Source: Actinokineospora inagensis DSM 44258 (GTDB taxonomy: Bacteria; Actinomycetota; Actinomycetes; Mycobacteriales; Pseudonocardiaceae). Taken from it: a DNA stretch of 64,000 nt. A program made the translations under genes and the position numbers. Shown here one piece after another: positions 28,487 through 37,127 of this stretch. The notes beneath the pieces were generated by a model. The model was not told where the DNA came from. It ran no database searches and saw only the letters and a list, made by a program, of their open reading frames with translations. The stretch covers positions 45,750 through 109,749 of the forward strand of contig NZ_AXWW01000029.1 in NCBI RefSeq assembly GCF_000482865.1. Reading direction: 5' to 3'. Positions within the stretch are counted from its first letter, which is position 1. Each line of letters opens with the position of its first letter.

Positions 28487-28659
28487 GATTACTCCTTCTG
28501 GTGGTCCGGCGTTGCTCCGGTGGTGCGGGCGCCGGGATTGGTGGCACCGTACCGGGAGCGCCAATTCGGTCGGCGAGCTTGTTTCACACCCGCCGCCTGG
28601 CTAGCGTCCGCAGCGAGTGGACAGCCTGCGCCGAGGGAAACCAGCACTGGAGGTCGCCC

Positions 28660-30078
28660 GTGCCTCTGCTCCGCCTGACCAAGGCGGCAGCGGTCAGCGT
28701 CGCGATGGTCGCGACGGCGTTCGCCGTCCCCCACCTGGCTGATGGCGAGCCCCTCGACGACGCCGTGCCCGCCTGCCCGTCCGCGGGGTCCACGATGCCG
28801 TACCTGGTGCTGTTCGACCAGGGTGATTCCGCGGCGCAGGCGACGGCCGAGATCACCCTCGCCTGCGGGTCGATGGTGGTGTTCTACCCGGAGATCGGGG
28901 TCGGCGTCGCCACTTCGGCGGATCCGCGGTTCGCCGACCGGGTCGGCCGGGACCGGGCGTTCAGCACGGAGGCGGTGGAGTCGGCGGCCGGGCACCCGGT
29001 GCCGCAGGCGCGGCAGCTCACGACCGGCGGGCCGGCGGCCCAGGTGGACCGGTCCGGCGAGCAGTGGGACATGGACATGATCCGGGCGCCCGCGGCGCAC
29101 GCGGTCACCGAGGGTAGTCGGGACGTCCTGGTCGGGGTCCTCGACTCGGGGATCGACGCGACCCATCCGGACCTGGTGCACGCGGTTGACCCGAGTCGGT
29201 CGGCGGGCTGCCTGTCCGGCAAGGCGGACCCGAGCCCGGCGGCGTGGGCGCCGACGACCTCCCCGCACGGTACGCACGTGGCGGGCATCATCGCGGCGGC
29301 CGACGACGGCAAGGGCACCACCGGCGTGGCCCCGGGGGTGCGGTTGGCCTCGGTCAAGGTGGTCGACGACGAGGGCACGGTGCGCCCGGAGTCGGTCGTG
29401 TGCGGTCTGATGTGGGCGGCGGCGAACGGCATGACGATCGCCAACCACAGCTACTACGTCGACCCGTGGCCGCTGACCTGCGACCGCGGCGAGGAGCACG
29501 TGGTCTACGAGGCGATCCGGCGGGCCACCGACTACGCCACCGGCAACGGCGTGTTGAACGTCGCCGCGGCCACGAACGAGAGCGTGGACCTCGCGTCGCC
29601 GAGTGGTCAGACCGCGGGTCCGGACGGGCAGTGGCGGACCCTCGACGGCGACTGCAAGGTCTTGCCCGGAGGGTTGCGGGGCGTGATCGCCGTGTCGGCC
29701 GTCCGCCCCGATCGGTTGAAGGCGAGCTACAGCGCCTACGGGCTCGGTGTGATCGATGTGGCGGCCCCGGGCGGTGAGCAGTCGATGGATCAGTGCGTGC
29801 TGTCGACGGTGCCGGGCGGATACGCGCGCGAATGCGGGACGTCGATGGCGGCCCCGCACGTGTCCGGGGTGGCCGCGTTGATCGCGTCGACCCACCCGGG
29901 GGCGTCCCCGCAGCAGTTGGCCAGGCTGTTGACGTCGGAGGCGGAGAGCGTGGCCTGCCCGACCGACTACGACCTCGACGGCACCGGCGGGCAGGACGCC
30001 TTCTGCTCCGGTTACGCCCCGTTCAACAGCTTCTACGGGCACGGCCTGGTCGACGCCCTGGCTGCGGTCACCCCGTAG
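28660..30078 (+). CDS. Secreted S8 family serine peptidase (subtilase)
   Basis: A 472-residue subtilisin-like protease. A signal peptide covers about the first 27 residues (KAAAVSVAMVATAFAVPHLA). A short propeptide-like domain (STMPYLVLFDQGD...) follows, then the catalytic domain with Asp in GVLDSGIDATHPD near 160, His in HGTHVAGI near 203 and Ser in GTSMAAPHVSG near 394. GTG 28660 has GGAGG 6 bases upstream. There is no C-terminal membrane anchor, so it is probably released. The gene is inverted relative to the two radical-SAM-associated genes around it and overlaps the convergent GNAT gene by 11 bases. Confidence 0.93.
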   Translation: MPLLRLTKAAAVSVAMVATAFAVPHLADGEPLDDAVPACPSAGSTMPYLVLFDQGDSAAQATAEITLACGSMVVFYPEIGVGVATSADPRFADRVGRDRAFSTEAVESAAGHPVPQARQLTTGGPAAQVDRSGEQWDMDMIRAPAAHAVTEGSRDVLVGVLDSGIDATHPDLVHAVDPSRSAGCLSGKADPSPAAWAPTTSPHGTHVAGIIAAADDGKGTTGVAPGVRLASVKVVDDEGTVRPESVVCGLMWAAANGMTIANHSYYVDPWPLTCDRGEEHVVYEAIRRATDYATGNGVLNVAAATNESVDLASPSGQTAGPDGQWRTLDGDCKVLPGGLRGVIAVSAVRPDRLKASYSAYGLGVIDVAAPGGEQSMDQCVLSTVPGGYARECGTSMAAPHVSGVAALIASTHPGASPQQLARLLTSEAESVACPTDYDLDGTGGQDAFCSGYAPFNSFYGHGLVDALAAVTP

Positions 30079-30532
30079 GGGGTCCGCCAGGGAGACGGCG
30101 CAGCATCAGCGAGTCCGCGGTGTCGAACCCGGCCCGCCGGTAGAGCGGGATCGCGCGTTCGGACGGGCTGAGCACGACCCGCACGTGGCCCCGGGTGTCG
30201 GCGTGGTCGAGGGCGGCGGTGAGCAGGTCGGTGCCGACCCCGGAGCCCCGGTGTTCCGGGACGACGAACGCGTTGCCGATGTAGCCCCAGCGACTCGCCC
30301 GCTGCCCCGGTCGCGGCATGCGGACGAACTCGACCATGGTGATGAAGCCGATCGGCTCGTCGGTCTCCGCCAACCAGAACGTGCGCCGGAGCCGTTCCTC
30401 TTCCCACCACTGGGTGAACACGGTCAGGTGGTCGGGATCGTCGACGGGTTCGCCGCACGCCTCCTCGGTCCACACGCGACGCAGATGGGCGACCGACGCG
30501 ATGTCCGCGTCGGTCGCCAACCGGATGGTCAC
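30068..30532 (-). CDS. GNAT family N-acetyltransferase
   Basis: A 154-residue acetyltransferase. The N-terminal TIRLATDADIASVAHLRRVW helix-strand, the RWGYIGNAFVVPEHRGSGVG acetyl-CoA pyrophosphate-binding motif, and LSPSERAIPLYRRAGF (motif B) are clear. GTG 30532 overlaps the stop of the upstream TIGR03960 gene as GTGA, so translation is coupled. The acceptor substrate is unknown. Its 3' end overlaps the convergent subtilase by 11 bases. Confidence 0.9.
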   Translation of the reverse strand: MTIRLATDADIASVAHLRRVWTEEACGEPVDDPDHLTVFTQWWEEERLRRTFWLAETDEPIGFITMVEFVRMPRPGQRASRWGYIGNAFVVPEHRGSGVGTDLLTAALDHADTRGHVRVVLSPSERAIPLYRRAGFDTADSLMLRRLPGGPPTG

Positions 30533-32496
30533 CCGGACAACGCCGGGTTCCGCACCGGGGAACCCACGCCGACCGGGCTGATCGGCAGGAGCTTGCGGCC
30601 GGTGGGGCCGATCTCGATGTCGGTGCCCATGGCCGGGCAGACGCCGCAGTCGAAGCACGGGGTCCACCGGCAGTCGTCCTGCTCGCGCTCGTCGAGGGCG
30701 TCCTGCCAGTCGTCCCAGAGCCAGTCCTTGGCCAGGCCGGAGTCGAGGTGGTCCCAGGGCAGGACCTCGCCCTCGAACCGCTCGCGGGTGGTGAACCAGG
30801 CCATCGACACGCCCAGCGGCTCAAGCTCGGCCGTGGCGGCGGCGCTCCACCGGCCGAAGGAGAAGTGTTCGCTCCAGCCGTCGAACCGGCCGCCGTCGCG
30901 CCACACGGCCTCGATGACCCTCCCGACGCGACGGTCCCCCCGGGACAGCAGCCCCTCGATCAGGCTGGGTTTGCCGTCGTGGTAGCGCATCCCGATGTTG
31001 CGGCCGAGGCTGCGGTCGCGGTCGGAGTTGACCGCCTCGCGCAGCTTGCGCAGCCGGGAGTCCACGGTGTCCGGGTCGCACTGGGCGGCCCACTGGAACG
31101 GGGTGTGCGGCTTGGGCACGAACCCGCCGATCGAGATGGTGCAGCGGATGTCCTTGCGGCCGCTGGCGACCCGACCGGCCCGGATGACGTTCTTGGCCAT
31201 CTCGGCGATCTGCAGCACGTCGTCGTCGGTCTCGGTCGGCAGGCCGCACATGAAGTACAGCTTGACCTGCCGCCAACCCTGCGCGTACGCGGCGCTCACC
31301 GTCTTGATCAGGTCGTCCTCGGAGACCATCTTGTTGATGACCTTGCGGATCCGCTCGCTGCCCCCCTCGGGGGCGAAGGTGAGCCCGGACCGGCGGCCGT
31401 TGCGGGACAGCTCGTTGGCCAGGTCGATGTTGAACGCGTCGACCCGGGTGGACGGCAGCGACAGGCCGGTGTTGGTGCCCTCGTAGCGGTCGGCGAGCTG
31501 CTTGGTGATCTCGCCGATCTCGGAGTGGTCGGCGCTGGACAGGCTGAGCAGCCCGACCTCCTCGAAACCGCTGGCCGCCAGGCCGGTCTGGATCATCGCG
31601 CCGATGCCCTCGATGGACCGCTCGCGCACCGGCCGGGTGATCATCCCGGCCTGGCAGAACCGGCAGCCGCGGGTGCAGCCGCGGAAGATCTCCACGCTCA
31701 TCCGCTCGTGGACGCTCTCGGCCAGCGGCACCAGCGGCTTCTTCGGGTACGGCCAGGCGTCGAGGTCCATCGTGGTGCGCTTGGCGACCGTCTCCGGGAC
31801 GCGTGGCCGGTTCGGGGTGATGGCCTCGAGGTGGCCGTCGGCGCGGTAGGCGACGTCGTAGAAGCGCGGGATGTAGATGCCACCGGTCTCGGCCATGCGG
31901 GTCAGCAGCTCGTCGCGGCCACCGGGGCGGCCGTCGGCCTTCCACTGGCGGACGATGTCGGTGACCTGCCCGACGGCCTCCTCGCCGTCGCCGAGCACGG
32001 CCGCGTCGACGAAGTCGGCGATCGGCTCCGGGTTGAACGCGGCGTGCCCGCCCGCCAGCACGACCGGGTGGTCCTCGGTGCGGTCGGCGGCGTGCAGCGG
32101 GATACCGGCGAGGTCCAGCGCGGTCAGCAGGTTCGTGTAGCCCAGCTCGGTGGAGAAGCTGACGCCGAGCACGTCGAAGGCGCCGAGGGGACGGTGGCCG
32201 TCCACGGTGAACTGCGGGACGCCGTGTTCCCGCATCAGCTTCTCCAGGTCCGGCCAGACCGCGTAGGTGCGCTCGGCCAGCACGTCCGGGATCTCGTTGA
32301 GCACCTCGTAGAGGATCATGACGCCCTGGTTGGGCAGTCCGACCTCGTAGGCGTCCGGGTACATCAGCGCCCACCGGACGGTGGTGCTGTCCCAGTCCTT
32401 GAGGGTGGCGTTCAACTCCCCGCCGACGTACTGGACCGGCTTGGACACCCTGGGCAGCAGGGGCTCGAGTTGGGGGAAAACAGACTCAACGCTCAC
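30529..32496 (-). CDS. TIGR03960 family B12-binding radical SAM protein
   Basis: A 655-residue radical SAM enzyme. The N-terminal part carries a B12-binding-like domain (MYPDAYEVGLPNQGVMILYE). The iron-sulfur cluster motif CTRGCRFCQAG lies near residue 272, followed by the TIM-barrel core (VGLLSLSSADHSEI, LSLPSTRVDAF, FAPEGGSERIRKVINKM). A cysteine-containing tail (TPCFDCGVCP) ends the protein. GTG 32496 is chosen because VESVFPQLEPLLPRV is the family start; the frame stays open further 5' only as the antisense of other codons. The substrate is unknown, perhaps an RNA or protein modification. Confidence 0.92.
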   Translation of the reverse strand: MSVESVFPQLEPLLPRVSKPVQYVGGELNATLKDWDSTTVRWALMYPDAYEVGLPNQGVMILYEVLNEIPDVLAERTYAVWPDLEKLMREHGVPQFTVDGHRPLGAFDVLGVSFSTELGYTNLLTALDLAGIPLHAADRTEDHPVVLAGGHAAFNPEPIADFVDAAVLGDGEEAVGQVTDIVRQWKADGRPGGRDELLTRMAETGGIYIPRFYDVAYRADGHLEAITPNRPRVPETVAKRTTMDLDAWPYPKKPLVPLAESVHERMSVEIFRGCTRGCRFCQAGMITRPVRERSIEGIGAMIQTGLAASGFEEVGLLSLSSADHSEIGEITKQLADRYEGTNTGLSLPSTRVDAFNIDLANELSRNGRRSGLTFAPEGGSERIRKVINKMVSEDDLIKTVSAAYAQGWRQVKLYFMCGLPTETDDDVLQIAEMAKNVIRAGRVASGRKDIRCTISIGGFVPKPHTPFQWAAQCDPDTVDSRLRKLREAVNSDRDRSLGRNIGMRYHDGKPSLIEGLLSRGDRRVGRVIEAVWRDGGRFDGWSEHFSFGRWSAAATAELEPLGVSMAWFTTRERFEGEVLPWDHLDSGLAKDWLWDDWQDALDEREQDDCRWTPCFDCGVCPAMGTDIEIGPTGRKLLPISPVGVGSPVRNPALSG

Positions 32497-32543
32497 AGCC
32501 AACCAGGGTAACCCCCTGCCGACGGGCCGGTCCCGGTCACCTC

Positions 32544-33371
32544 TCAGGCGAGCAGCAGCGTGCCGAGGCGTCGGGAGGCCACGACCACGCCGATGCCCGC
32601 CATCACGGCGAAGTAGCCGAGGTGGCCGAGGATCGACAGGTCGACGTACCCGGTGCAGAGCGCGCGCATGATCTCGATGCCGTGGTAGAGCGGGAAGCAC
32701 TTCACCGCGAACTGGATGGCGGCCGGGTAGACCGTCACCGGGTAGAACGTGGTGGAGAACAGGAACATCGGGATCAACGCGAGCTGCACCAGGTCGAAGT
32801 CCTGCCACGACCGCATGAAGGTGGTGCAGGCCATGCCCAGCGCGCCGAAGGCGAACGCGACGAACACGGCCGCGGGTAAGGCGAGCAGGGCCCACCCCGA
32901 GGTCAGCAGGCCCATGCCGAGCATGACGGCGAGGAACCCGGCCGCGTAGAGGCCACCGCGGATCAGCGCCCAGGTGATCTCGCCGATCGCCACGTCGACC
33001 GGGCCGAGCGGGGTGGCCAGCATGGCGTCGTAGAGCTTGGCGTACTTGAACTTGAAGAAGATGTTGAAGGTGGAGTCGTAGACGGCGCCGTTCATCGCGG
33101 ACGCGGCGAGCAGCGCGGGGGCGACGAAGGCGACGTAGCTGATCGGTTGACCGCCCGGCCCGGTGACCTCGCCGACCAGCCTGCCGAACCCGTAGCCGAG
33201 GCCGAACAGGAAGAACAGCGGCTCGAAGAACCCGGTCACGATCGAGAGCCACGCGGTGCGGTTGACCAGCGCGGACCGTTCGACGAGCACCTTCGCCCGG
33301 CCCGCGTAGAGGCCGGTGGGCAGCACCCGGAACAGCAGGCCGGTGCGCTCGGGTACCAGGGTCGCGGTCAC
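32544..33371 (-). CDS. ABC-2 type transporter permease
   Basis: A 275-residue membrane protein with about six helices of the ABC-2/NodJ-DrrB type. The N-terminal RSALVNRTAWLSIVTGFFEPLFFLFGLGYG and the internal EITWALIRGGLYAAGFLAV segment resemble polyketide-export permeases. Its stop lies 48 bases from the TIGR03960 gene and its start touches the stop of the second permease, so it is the last gene of a three-gene exporter operon. The substrate (drug, lipid or polysaccharide) cannot be told. Confidence 0.9.
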   Translation of the reverse strand: MTATLVPERTGLLFRVLPTGLYAGRAKVLVERSALVNRTAWLSIVTGFFEPLFFLFGLGYGFGRLVGEVTGPGGQPISYVAFVAPALLAASAMNGAVYDSTFNIFFKFKYAKLYDAMLATPLGPVDVAIGEITWALIRGGLYAAGFLAVMLGMGLLTSGWALLALPAAVFVAFAFGALGMACTTFMRSWQDFDLVQLALIPMFLFSTTFYPVTVYPAAIQFAVKCFPLYHGIEIMRALCTGYVDLSILGHLGYFAVMAGIGVVVASRRLGTLLLA

Positions 33372-34190
33372 CTAGACCTCCAATCTGCGGACGAAGGTGC
33401 GGATGGACAGCCGCACCCCGACGACCAGCAGGGCGCCGAGGAACAGCACGTGGCCGAGCACGGGGAGCAGTTCACCGGTGCCGAACGCGGCCGCCCGGGA
33501 CAGCTCGGTGCCGTGCCAGAGCGGGGTGAGCCAGACCAGCGGCTGGACCCAGCCGGGTAACTGGTCGGCCGGGAAGAAGGTGCCCGCGAACACGGTCATC
33601 GGCATCACGATGAACCGGAAGATCACGTTGAACTGCTGGCCCTCGCTCTCGACGGTGGCCGAGTAGGCGACCACCGGGGTGGCGAAGGCCATCGCGGTGA
33701 GCAGCGCGGCCAGCAGGGACAGCACGACGCCCGCGCTGGTCACCGCGCCGAGAGCAGCCGCGATCAGCACGAACGCGACCGACGAGAAGATCAGCCGCAG
33801 GGCGATCCAGGTGAGCTGCCCGGCGACGACCTGGTGCGCGGTGATCGGGGTGGCCGTGATGCCCAGGTAGGTGCGCTGCCACTTGAACGAGGACAGGATC
33901 GGGTAGGTCGACTCCCCCGCCGCCGTCTGCACGGCGGAGGCCACCAGCAGCGCGGGCGCCAGGTACTGGACGTACGGCAGGCCGTCGGTCGCCGCGCTGG
34001 GCCGGACCTGCGAGCCGAAGCCGACGCCGAGGGCCAGCAGGTAGAGCACGGGCTGCAGGACACTGGAGACGACCGAGGAGCGCCAGTTGCGGCGGTACCA
34101 GGTCCAGAGCCCCTCGACCACCAGCCAGGCCGCTACCGGCGTGCTGGGGGCGTGCGCGACGGTGCCGGGCGGCCGGTGCGTGGTCGTCAT
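33372..34190 (-). CDS. ABC-2 type transporter permease
   Basis: A 272-residue membrane protein, a partner of the next permease in a probable heterodimer. RRNWRSSVVSSVLQPVLYLLALGVGFGS and PALLVASAVQTAAGESTYPILSSFKWQRTY are typical of the ABC-2 superfamily, with six predicted helices. The ATG at 34190 overlaps the last base of the ATPase gene stop, and its stop abuts the following start, so the three genes are tightly coupled. Confidence 0.9.
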   Translation of the reverse strand: MTTTHRPPGTVAHAPSTPVAAWLVVEGLWTWYRRNWRSSVVSSVLQPVLYLLALGVGFGSQVRPSAATDGLPYVQYLAPALLVASAVQTAAGESTYPILSSFKWQRTYLGITATPITAHQVVAGQLTWIALRLIFSSVAFVLIAAALGAVTSAGVVLSLLAALLTAMAFATPVVAYSATVESEGQQFNVIFRFIVMPMTVFAGTFFPADQLPGWVQPLVWLTPLWHGTELSRAAAFGTGELLPVLGHVLFLGALLVVGVRLSIRTFVRRLEV

Positions 34191-35119
34191 CAGTCCACCA
34201 ACGTCCGGCCGGTCAGGCGCAGGAAGACGTCCTCGAGGGTGCCGCGCCGGACCAGGCTGGTCACCGGGGTGAGGCCGCGCTGGTAGACGGCGGCCAGGGC
34301 GGCCTCGCCGTTGTCGGTGTAGAGCAGCAGCCGGTCGGGCAGGATCTCGACCCGCTCGGCCAGACCGTGCACGTCGACGTCCTTGTGCTCACCGGTGAAC
34401 CGGAGTTCCAGGACCTCACGACTGCAGTAGCGGGCGATCAGCTCACCGGGGCTGCCCTCGGCGACGATCTTGCCGCCGTCCATCACCACCAGCCGGTCGC
34501 ACAGTTGCTCGGCCTCGTCCATGTAGTGCGTGGTGACGATCAGGGTGACGCCCTGCTGGCGGAGCCGGAACAGCCGGTCCCAGAGCAGGTGGCGGGCCTG
34601 CGGGTCCAGCCCGGTGGTCGGCTCGTCGAGCAGCAGCAGCTCGGGGTCGTTGATCAGCGAGCGGGCGATGGTCAGCCGCCGCTTCATGCCGCCGGACAGC
34701 GGCTCCACCTGGTCGTCGGCCCGGTCGGTGAGCTGAGCGAACTCCAGCAGCTCCACCGCCTTGGCGCGGACGTGCGCGCGGGAGAGCCCGAAGTAGCGGC
34801 CGTAGACGTGCAGGTTCTGCCGGACGGTCAGCTCGAAGTCGAGGTTGTCCTGCTGCGGCACCACGCCGAGCCGGGCCCGGATGTCGGGGCCCTGGGTGCG
34901 CGGGTCCATGCCCAGCACCGTCAGCTCGCCGTCGGTGCGCGGGGACACACAGGACACCATGCGCATGGTGGACGACTTGCCCGCGCCGTTGGGCCCGAGG
35001 AAGCCGAAGGCCTCCCCCGGGCGCACGTCCAAGTCGATGCCGCGCACCGCGTCGAAGTCGCCGAACCGCTTGGTCAGGCCGCGGGCGCGCACGAGTTCCC
35101 CATTCACGCCGGGCACCAT
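34190..35119 (-). CDS. ABC transporter ATP-binding protein (NodI/DrrA-like)
   Basis: A ~309-residue ATPase. Walker A GPNGAGKS, Q-loop PQQDNLDFELTV, signature LSGGMKRRLTIARSL, Walker B LLLLDEPTTGLD and the H-loop VTTHYMDEAEQL are all intact. The ~80-residue C-terminal extension (HKDVDVHGLAERVEIL...) is the DrrA/NodI type. ATG 35119 is chosen; GTG 35107 and ATG 35137 are alternatives with no clear ribosome site. It heads the three-gene exporter operon. Confidence 0.93.
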   Translation of the reverse strand: MVPGVNGELVRARGLTKRFGDFDAVRGIDLDVRPGEAFGFLGPNGAGKSSTMRMVSCVSPRTDGELTVLGMDPRTQGPDIRARLGVVPQQDNLDFELTVRQNLHVYGRYFGLSRAHVRAKAVELLEFAQLTDRADDQVEPLSGGMKRRLTIARSLINDPELLLLDEPTTGLDPQARHLLWDRLFRLRQQGVTLIVTTHYMDEAEQLCDRLVVMDGGKIVAEGSPGELIARYCSREVLELRFTGEHKDVDVHGLAERVEILPDRLLLYTDNGEAALAAVYQRGLTPVTSLVRRGTLEDVFLRLTGRTLVD

Positions 35120-35152
35120 AACCGGGACCACCGACAATCCCGGCAGGGTTTT

Positions 35153-35185
35153 CCCGGGCCGCCCGGTCGTGCCGGGCGGCCCGGG
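35153..35185 (-). terminator. Perfect 14-bp stem-loop terminator after ndk
   Basis: CCCGGGCCGCCCGG (35153-35166) and its exact complement (35172-35185) enclose a five-base loop, ending 5 bases from the ndk stop. A hairpin this stable separates ndk from the ABC exporter operon. Confidence 0.87.
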
Positions 35186-35190
35186 TCAGC

Positions 35191-35601
35191 TCACAGCTCG
35201 GGGAACCAGATCTTGATCTCGCGCTCGGCCGACTCCGGCGAGTCCGACCCGTGCACCAGGTTGAACTGCACCTCCAGGCCGAAGTCGCCGCGGATGGTGC
35301 CGGGGGTGGCCTTCTCGACCGGGTCGGTGCCGCCCGCGAGTTGGCGGAAGGCCGAGATCGCGCGGGTGCCCTCGACGACCAGGGCGACGACCGGGCCGCC
35401 GGTGATGAAGTCGAGCAGGTCGTTGAAGAAGCCCTTGCCCGCGTGCTCGGCGTAGTGCTGCTCGGCCACCGAACGCTCGACGGTCCGCAGTTCCAGCGCG
35501 GCCAGGCTCAGGCCCTTGCGCTCGATGCGGGAGATGACCTCGCCCACCAACCCGCGGCTGACGCCATCGGGCTTGACCAGGACCAGGGTGCGCTCACTCA
35601 C
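35191..35601 (-). CDS. ndk: Nucleoside diphosphate kinase
   Basis: A 136-residue enzyme that equalises NTP pools through a phosphohistidine. [21 protein letters not shown] is the N-terminal motif, and the active-site histidine is in [17 protein letters not shown] near residue 115. GTG 35601 gives the family length. In mycobacteria the next gene upstream is the DUF4233 gene and then folC; here about 15 kb of other DNA separates them. Confidence 0.98.
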   Translation of the reverse strand: MSERTLVLVKPDGVSRGLVGEVISRIERKGLSLAALELRTVERSVAEQHYAEHAGKGFFNDLLDFITGGPVVALVVEGTRAISAFRQLAGGTDPVEKATPGTIRGDFGLEVQFNLVHGSDSPESAEREIKIWFPEL

Positions 35602-35730
35602 GGCTCTCGGTACTCCATTCCGTTTTCCACGGGGGATCTGCGCGTGTTGACCACACGAGCGTGTGAGCAGGGTAACCCGGTGCGGTGGCAGCGTTTGCCC
35701 GGCTCCCGCGTACGTGCCCACGGTGGCCAC

Positions 35731-36246
35731 ATGCCCAGGTCCGCCGTAGTCGTGCAGTTGACGCTCGCTGCCGCGCTCAGCACCTCTGTCGTGCTCGGTA
35801 CCTCTGTCGAGGCGGCCGCCGAAGCCGCGCTGTCGTACTCCTACGAGTACCCGTTGGCTCTTGAGACTGCGCAGACCCCAGAGTCGTTGACCACTTCCGT
35901 CGCCACCGACTTCCGCAGGTTCTTCCCGTTCGACTCGGACTGCCCCCGTTTGCCTCCTATAGGCGGCCGTTGTGACCTCTATGTGTTGCCGGGCATCCCG
36001 GTGCCGTCTAATCCAGTGCAGGTCATTGATCGCACCTCGAACTCGTGGACCTTTCAGTCTCTTCCCGGTCACACGGAAGGCGCCGGGAGGACCATCGTGT
36101 TCTCTTTCGAACCCAGCCCCACCGGCCTGGAGCTGCACACACGCGCCAACGGCCCCTACACGCTGACCGCCGCCGCGACGATCTACTCGGGTGGCGCCTA
36201 CTTCTTCTGGCACGTGTTCGCCGACAAGGTGTCCCAAGCGTTCTGA
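35731..36246 (+). CDS. Secreted protein of unknown function
   Basis: A 171-residue protein with a signal peptide ([20 protein letters not shown], cleavage likely after ~28). The mature part contains two cysteines in [16 protein letters not shown] that could form one disulfide, and beta-rich C-terminal sequence ([21 protein letters not shown]). I do not recognise a family. ATG 35731 fits the signal peptide; the longer open frame runs antisense to ndk and is rejected. It is the first gene of the accessory island, divergent from ndk. Confidence 0.68.
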   Translation: MPRSAVVVQLTLAAALSTSVVLGTSVEAAAEAALSYSYEYPLALETAQTPESLTTSVATDFRRFFPFDSDCPRLPPIGGRCDLYVLPGIPVPSNPVQVIDRTSNSWTFQSLPGHTEGAGRTIVFSFEPSPTGLELHTRANGPYTLTAAATIYSGGAYFFWHVFADKVSQAF

Positions 36247-36364
36247 GCGACCGGTCCGTTACGCGGCGTGTCGAAAATTGGGGACCGAACAGGGGAACCT
36301 TTCCGGCCGGTGATCGTCGTAGGGGTTGCGACGTAGACCCGGTTTCGCGCGGGAAGGGGAGTCC

Positions 36365-36814
36365 ATGGTCGGCGATCCGAATGCCGAGCTGTCGGCGGTC
36401 GAGTCGATGGTTGCGGACTGGGGAAACCGTGGTCAGCAGCGGTTGGCCCAGGTCAAGGAGTTCACCGACCGGGTCGCCGGGTTGACCGCGACAGCCCGGT
36501 CCAGCGACGGCAAGGTCACCGTGTCGGTCGACTCGAGGGGGCTACCGACCCACATCAGCGTCGAGGGAGATCCCGAGCTGACCGGCTCCATCATGGCCGC
36601 GTTGCAATCGGCGCAATCTCGACTGCCGCAGTTGATGACCGAGGTGGCGCAGCAGGCCGGGATGGCCGGTGACAGCGTGGTCGGGCACCTGTTGGAGCAG
36701 GCAGAGTCCTCGTTCCCGCAACCGCCCGCAAGCGACCCCGCGCCGACGAGCCCGGAGCCGCACGCGGACGACGACTACTTCGACAACTCGGGTTTCTACC
36801 GGGGCAGGAACTGA
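36365..36814 (+). CDS. YbaB/EbfC-like protein of a type VII toxin operon
   Basis: A 149-residue protein. The N-terminal ~100 residues follow the YbaB pattern: helix AELSAVESMVADWGNRGQQR, strand SSDGKVTVSVDSRGLPTHISV, then a second long helix. The C-terminal tail is acidic and proline-rich (SDPAPTSPEPHADDDYFD). Such YbaB-like proteins regularly precede EspC-like and WXG/RHS genes in actinobacteria. GGGGAG lies upstream of ATG 36365. It may be a chaperone or structural partner of the secreted toxin rather than a nucleoid protein. Confidence 0.8.
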   Translation: MVGDPNAELSAVESMVADWGNRGQQRLAQVKEFTDRVAGLTATARSSDGKVTVSVDSRGLPTHISVEGDPELTGSIMAALQSAQSRLPQLMTEVAQQAGMAGDSVVGHLLEQAESSFPQPPASDPAPTSPEPHADDDYFDNSGFYRGRN

Positions 36815-36818
36815 ACCG

Positions 36819-37127
36819 ATGGGCGAGCAGGTAGAGGTCACCGGGCAGGAGTTGACCGCGCACGCCGGGCACCTCGGTGACATCGAGCAGCGGTTGTCGA
36901 CAGCGTTGTCCGCCGCGCGGCAGGTCAGCATGGACAACGACGCGTACGGCATCTTGGGGCGGCCGTTCGCGTGGCTGCTGGATCCGTTCGAGAGCCTGGG
37001 CACCGACATGATCTCGGCGGGTACGGACACGATCGCATCCGACGTGGACAACCTGAAGCGGTCGGCGGCGGGCTACTCGACCACTGAGGACACCAACACC
37101 GCGATGTACACCGGCGGTGCTCAGTGA
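36819..37127 (+). CDS. EspC-like type VII secretion target protein
   Basis: A 102-residue helical protein. EVTGQELTAHAGHLGDIEQRL and STALSAARQVSMDNDAYGIL form the N-terminal helices, and DTIASDVDNLKRSAAGYSTTEDTNT the C-terminal one, the ESX-1 EspC-like pattern. These proteins are thought to be co-secreted with or to present their neighbours to a type VII system. The start is 4 bases after the YbaB-like stop, and the stop overlaps the toxin start as GTGA. Confidence 0.8.
   Translation: MGEQVEVTGQELTAHAGHLGDIEQRLSTALSAARQVSMDNDAYGILGRPFAWLLDPFESLGTDMISAGTDTIASDVDNLKRSAAGYSTTEDTNTAMYTGGAQ

Noticed and set aside
21404..28678. 2424-codon plus-strand open frame
   Set aside because: It runs antisense across proB, obgE, rpmA, rplU, rne and the TIGR03936 gene. 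Long antisense frames are expected where G/C is strongly preferred at codon position 3.
30529..33252. 907-codon version of the TIGR03960 gene
   Set aside because: The upstream part overlaps the ABC permease in another frame and has no similarity; the family N-terminus starts at GTG 32496.
35251..35730. N-terminal extension of the secreted protein at 35731
   Set aside because: The frame is open but antisense to ndk; the signal peptide begins at 35731.
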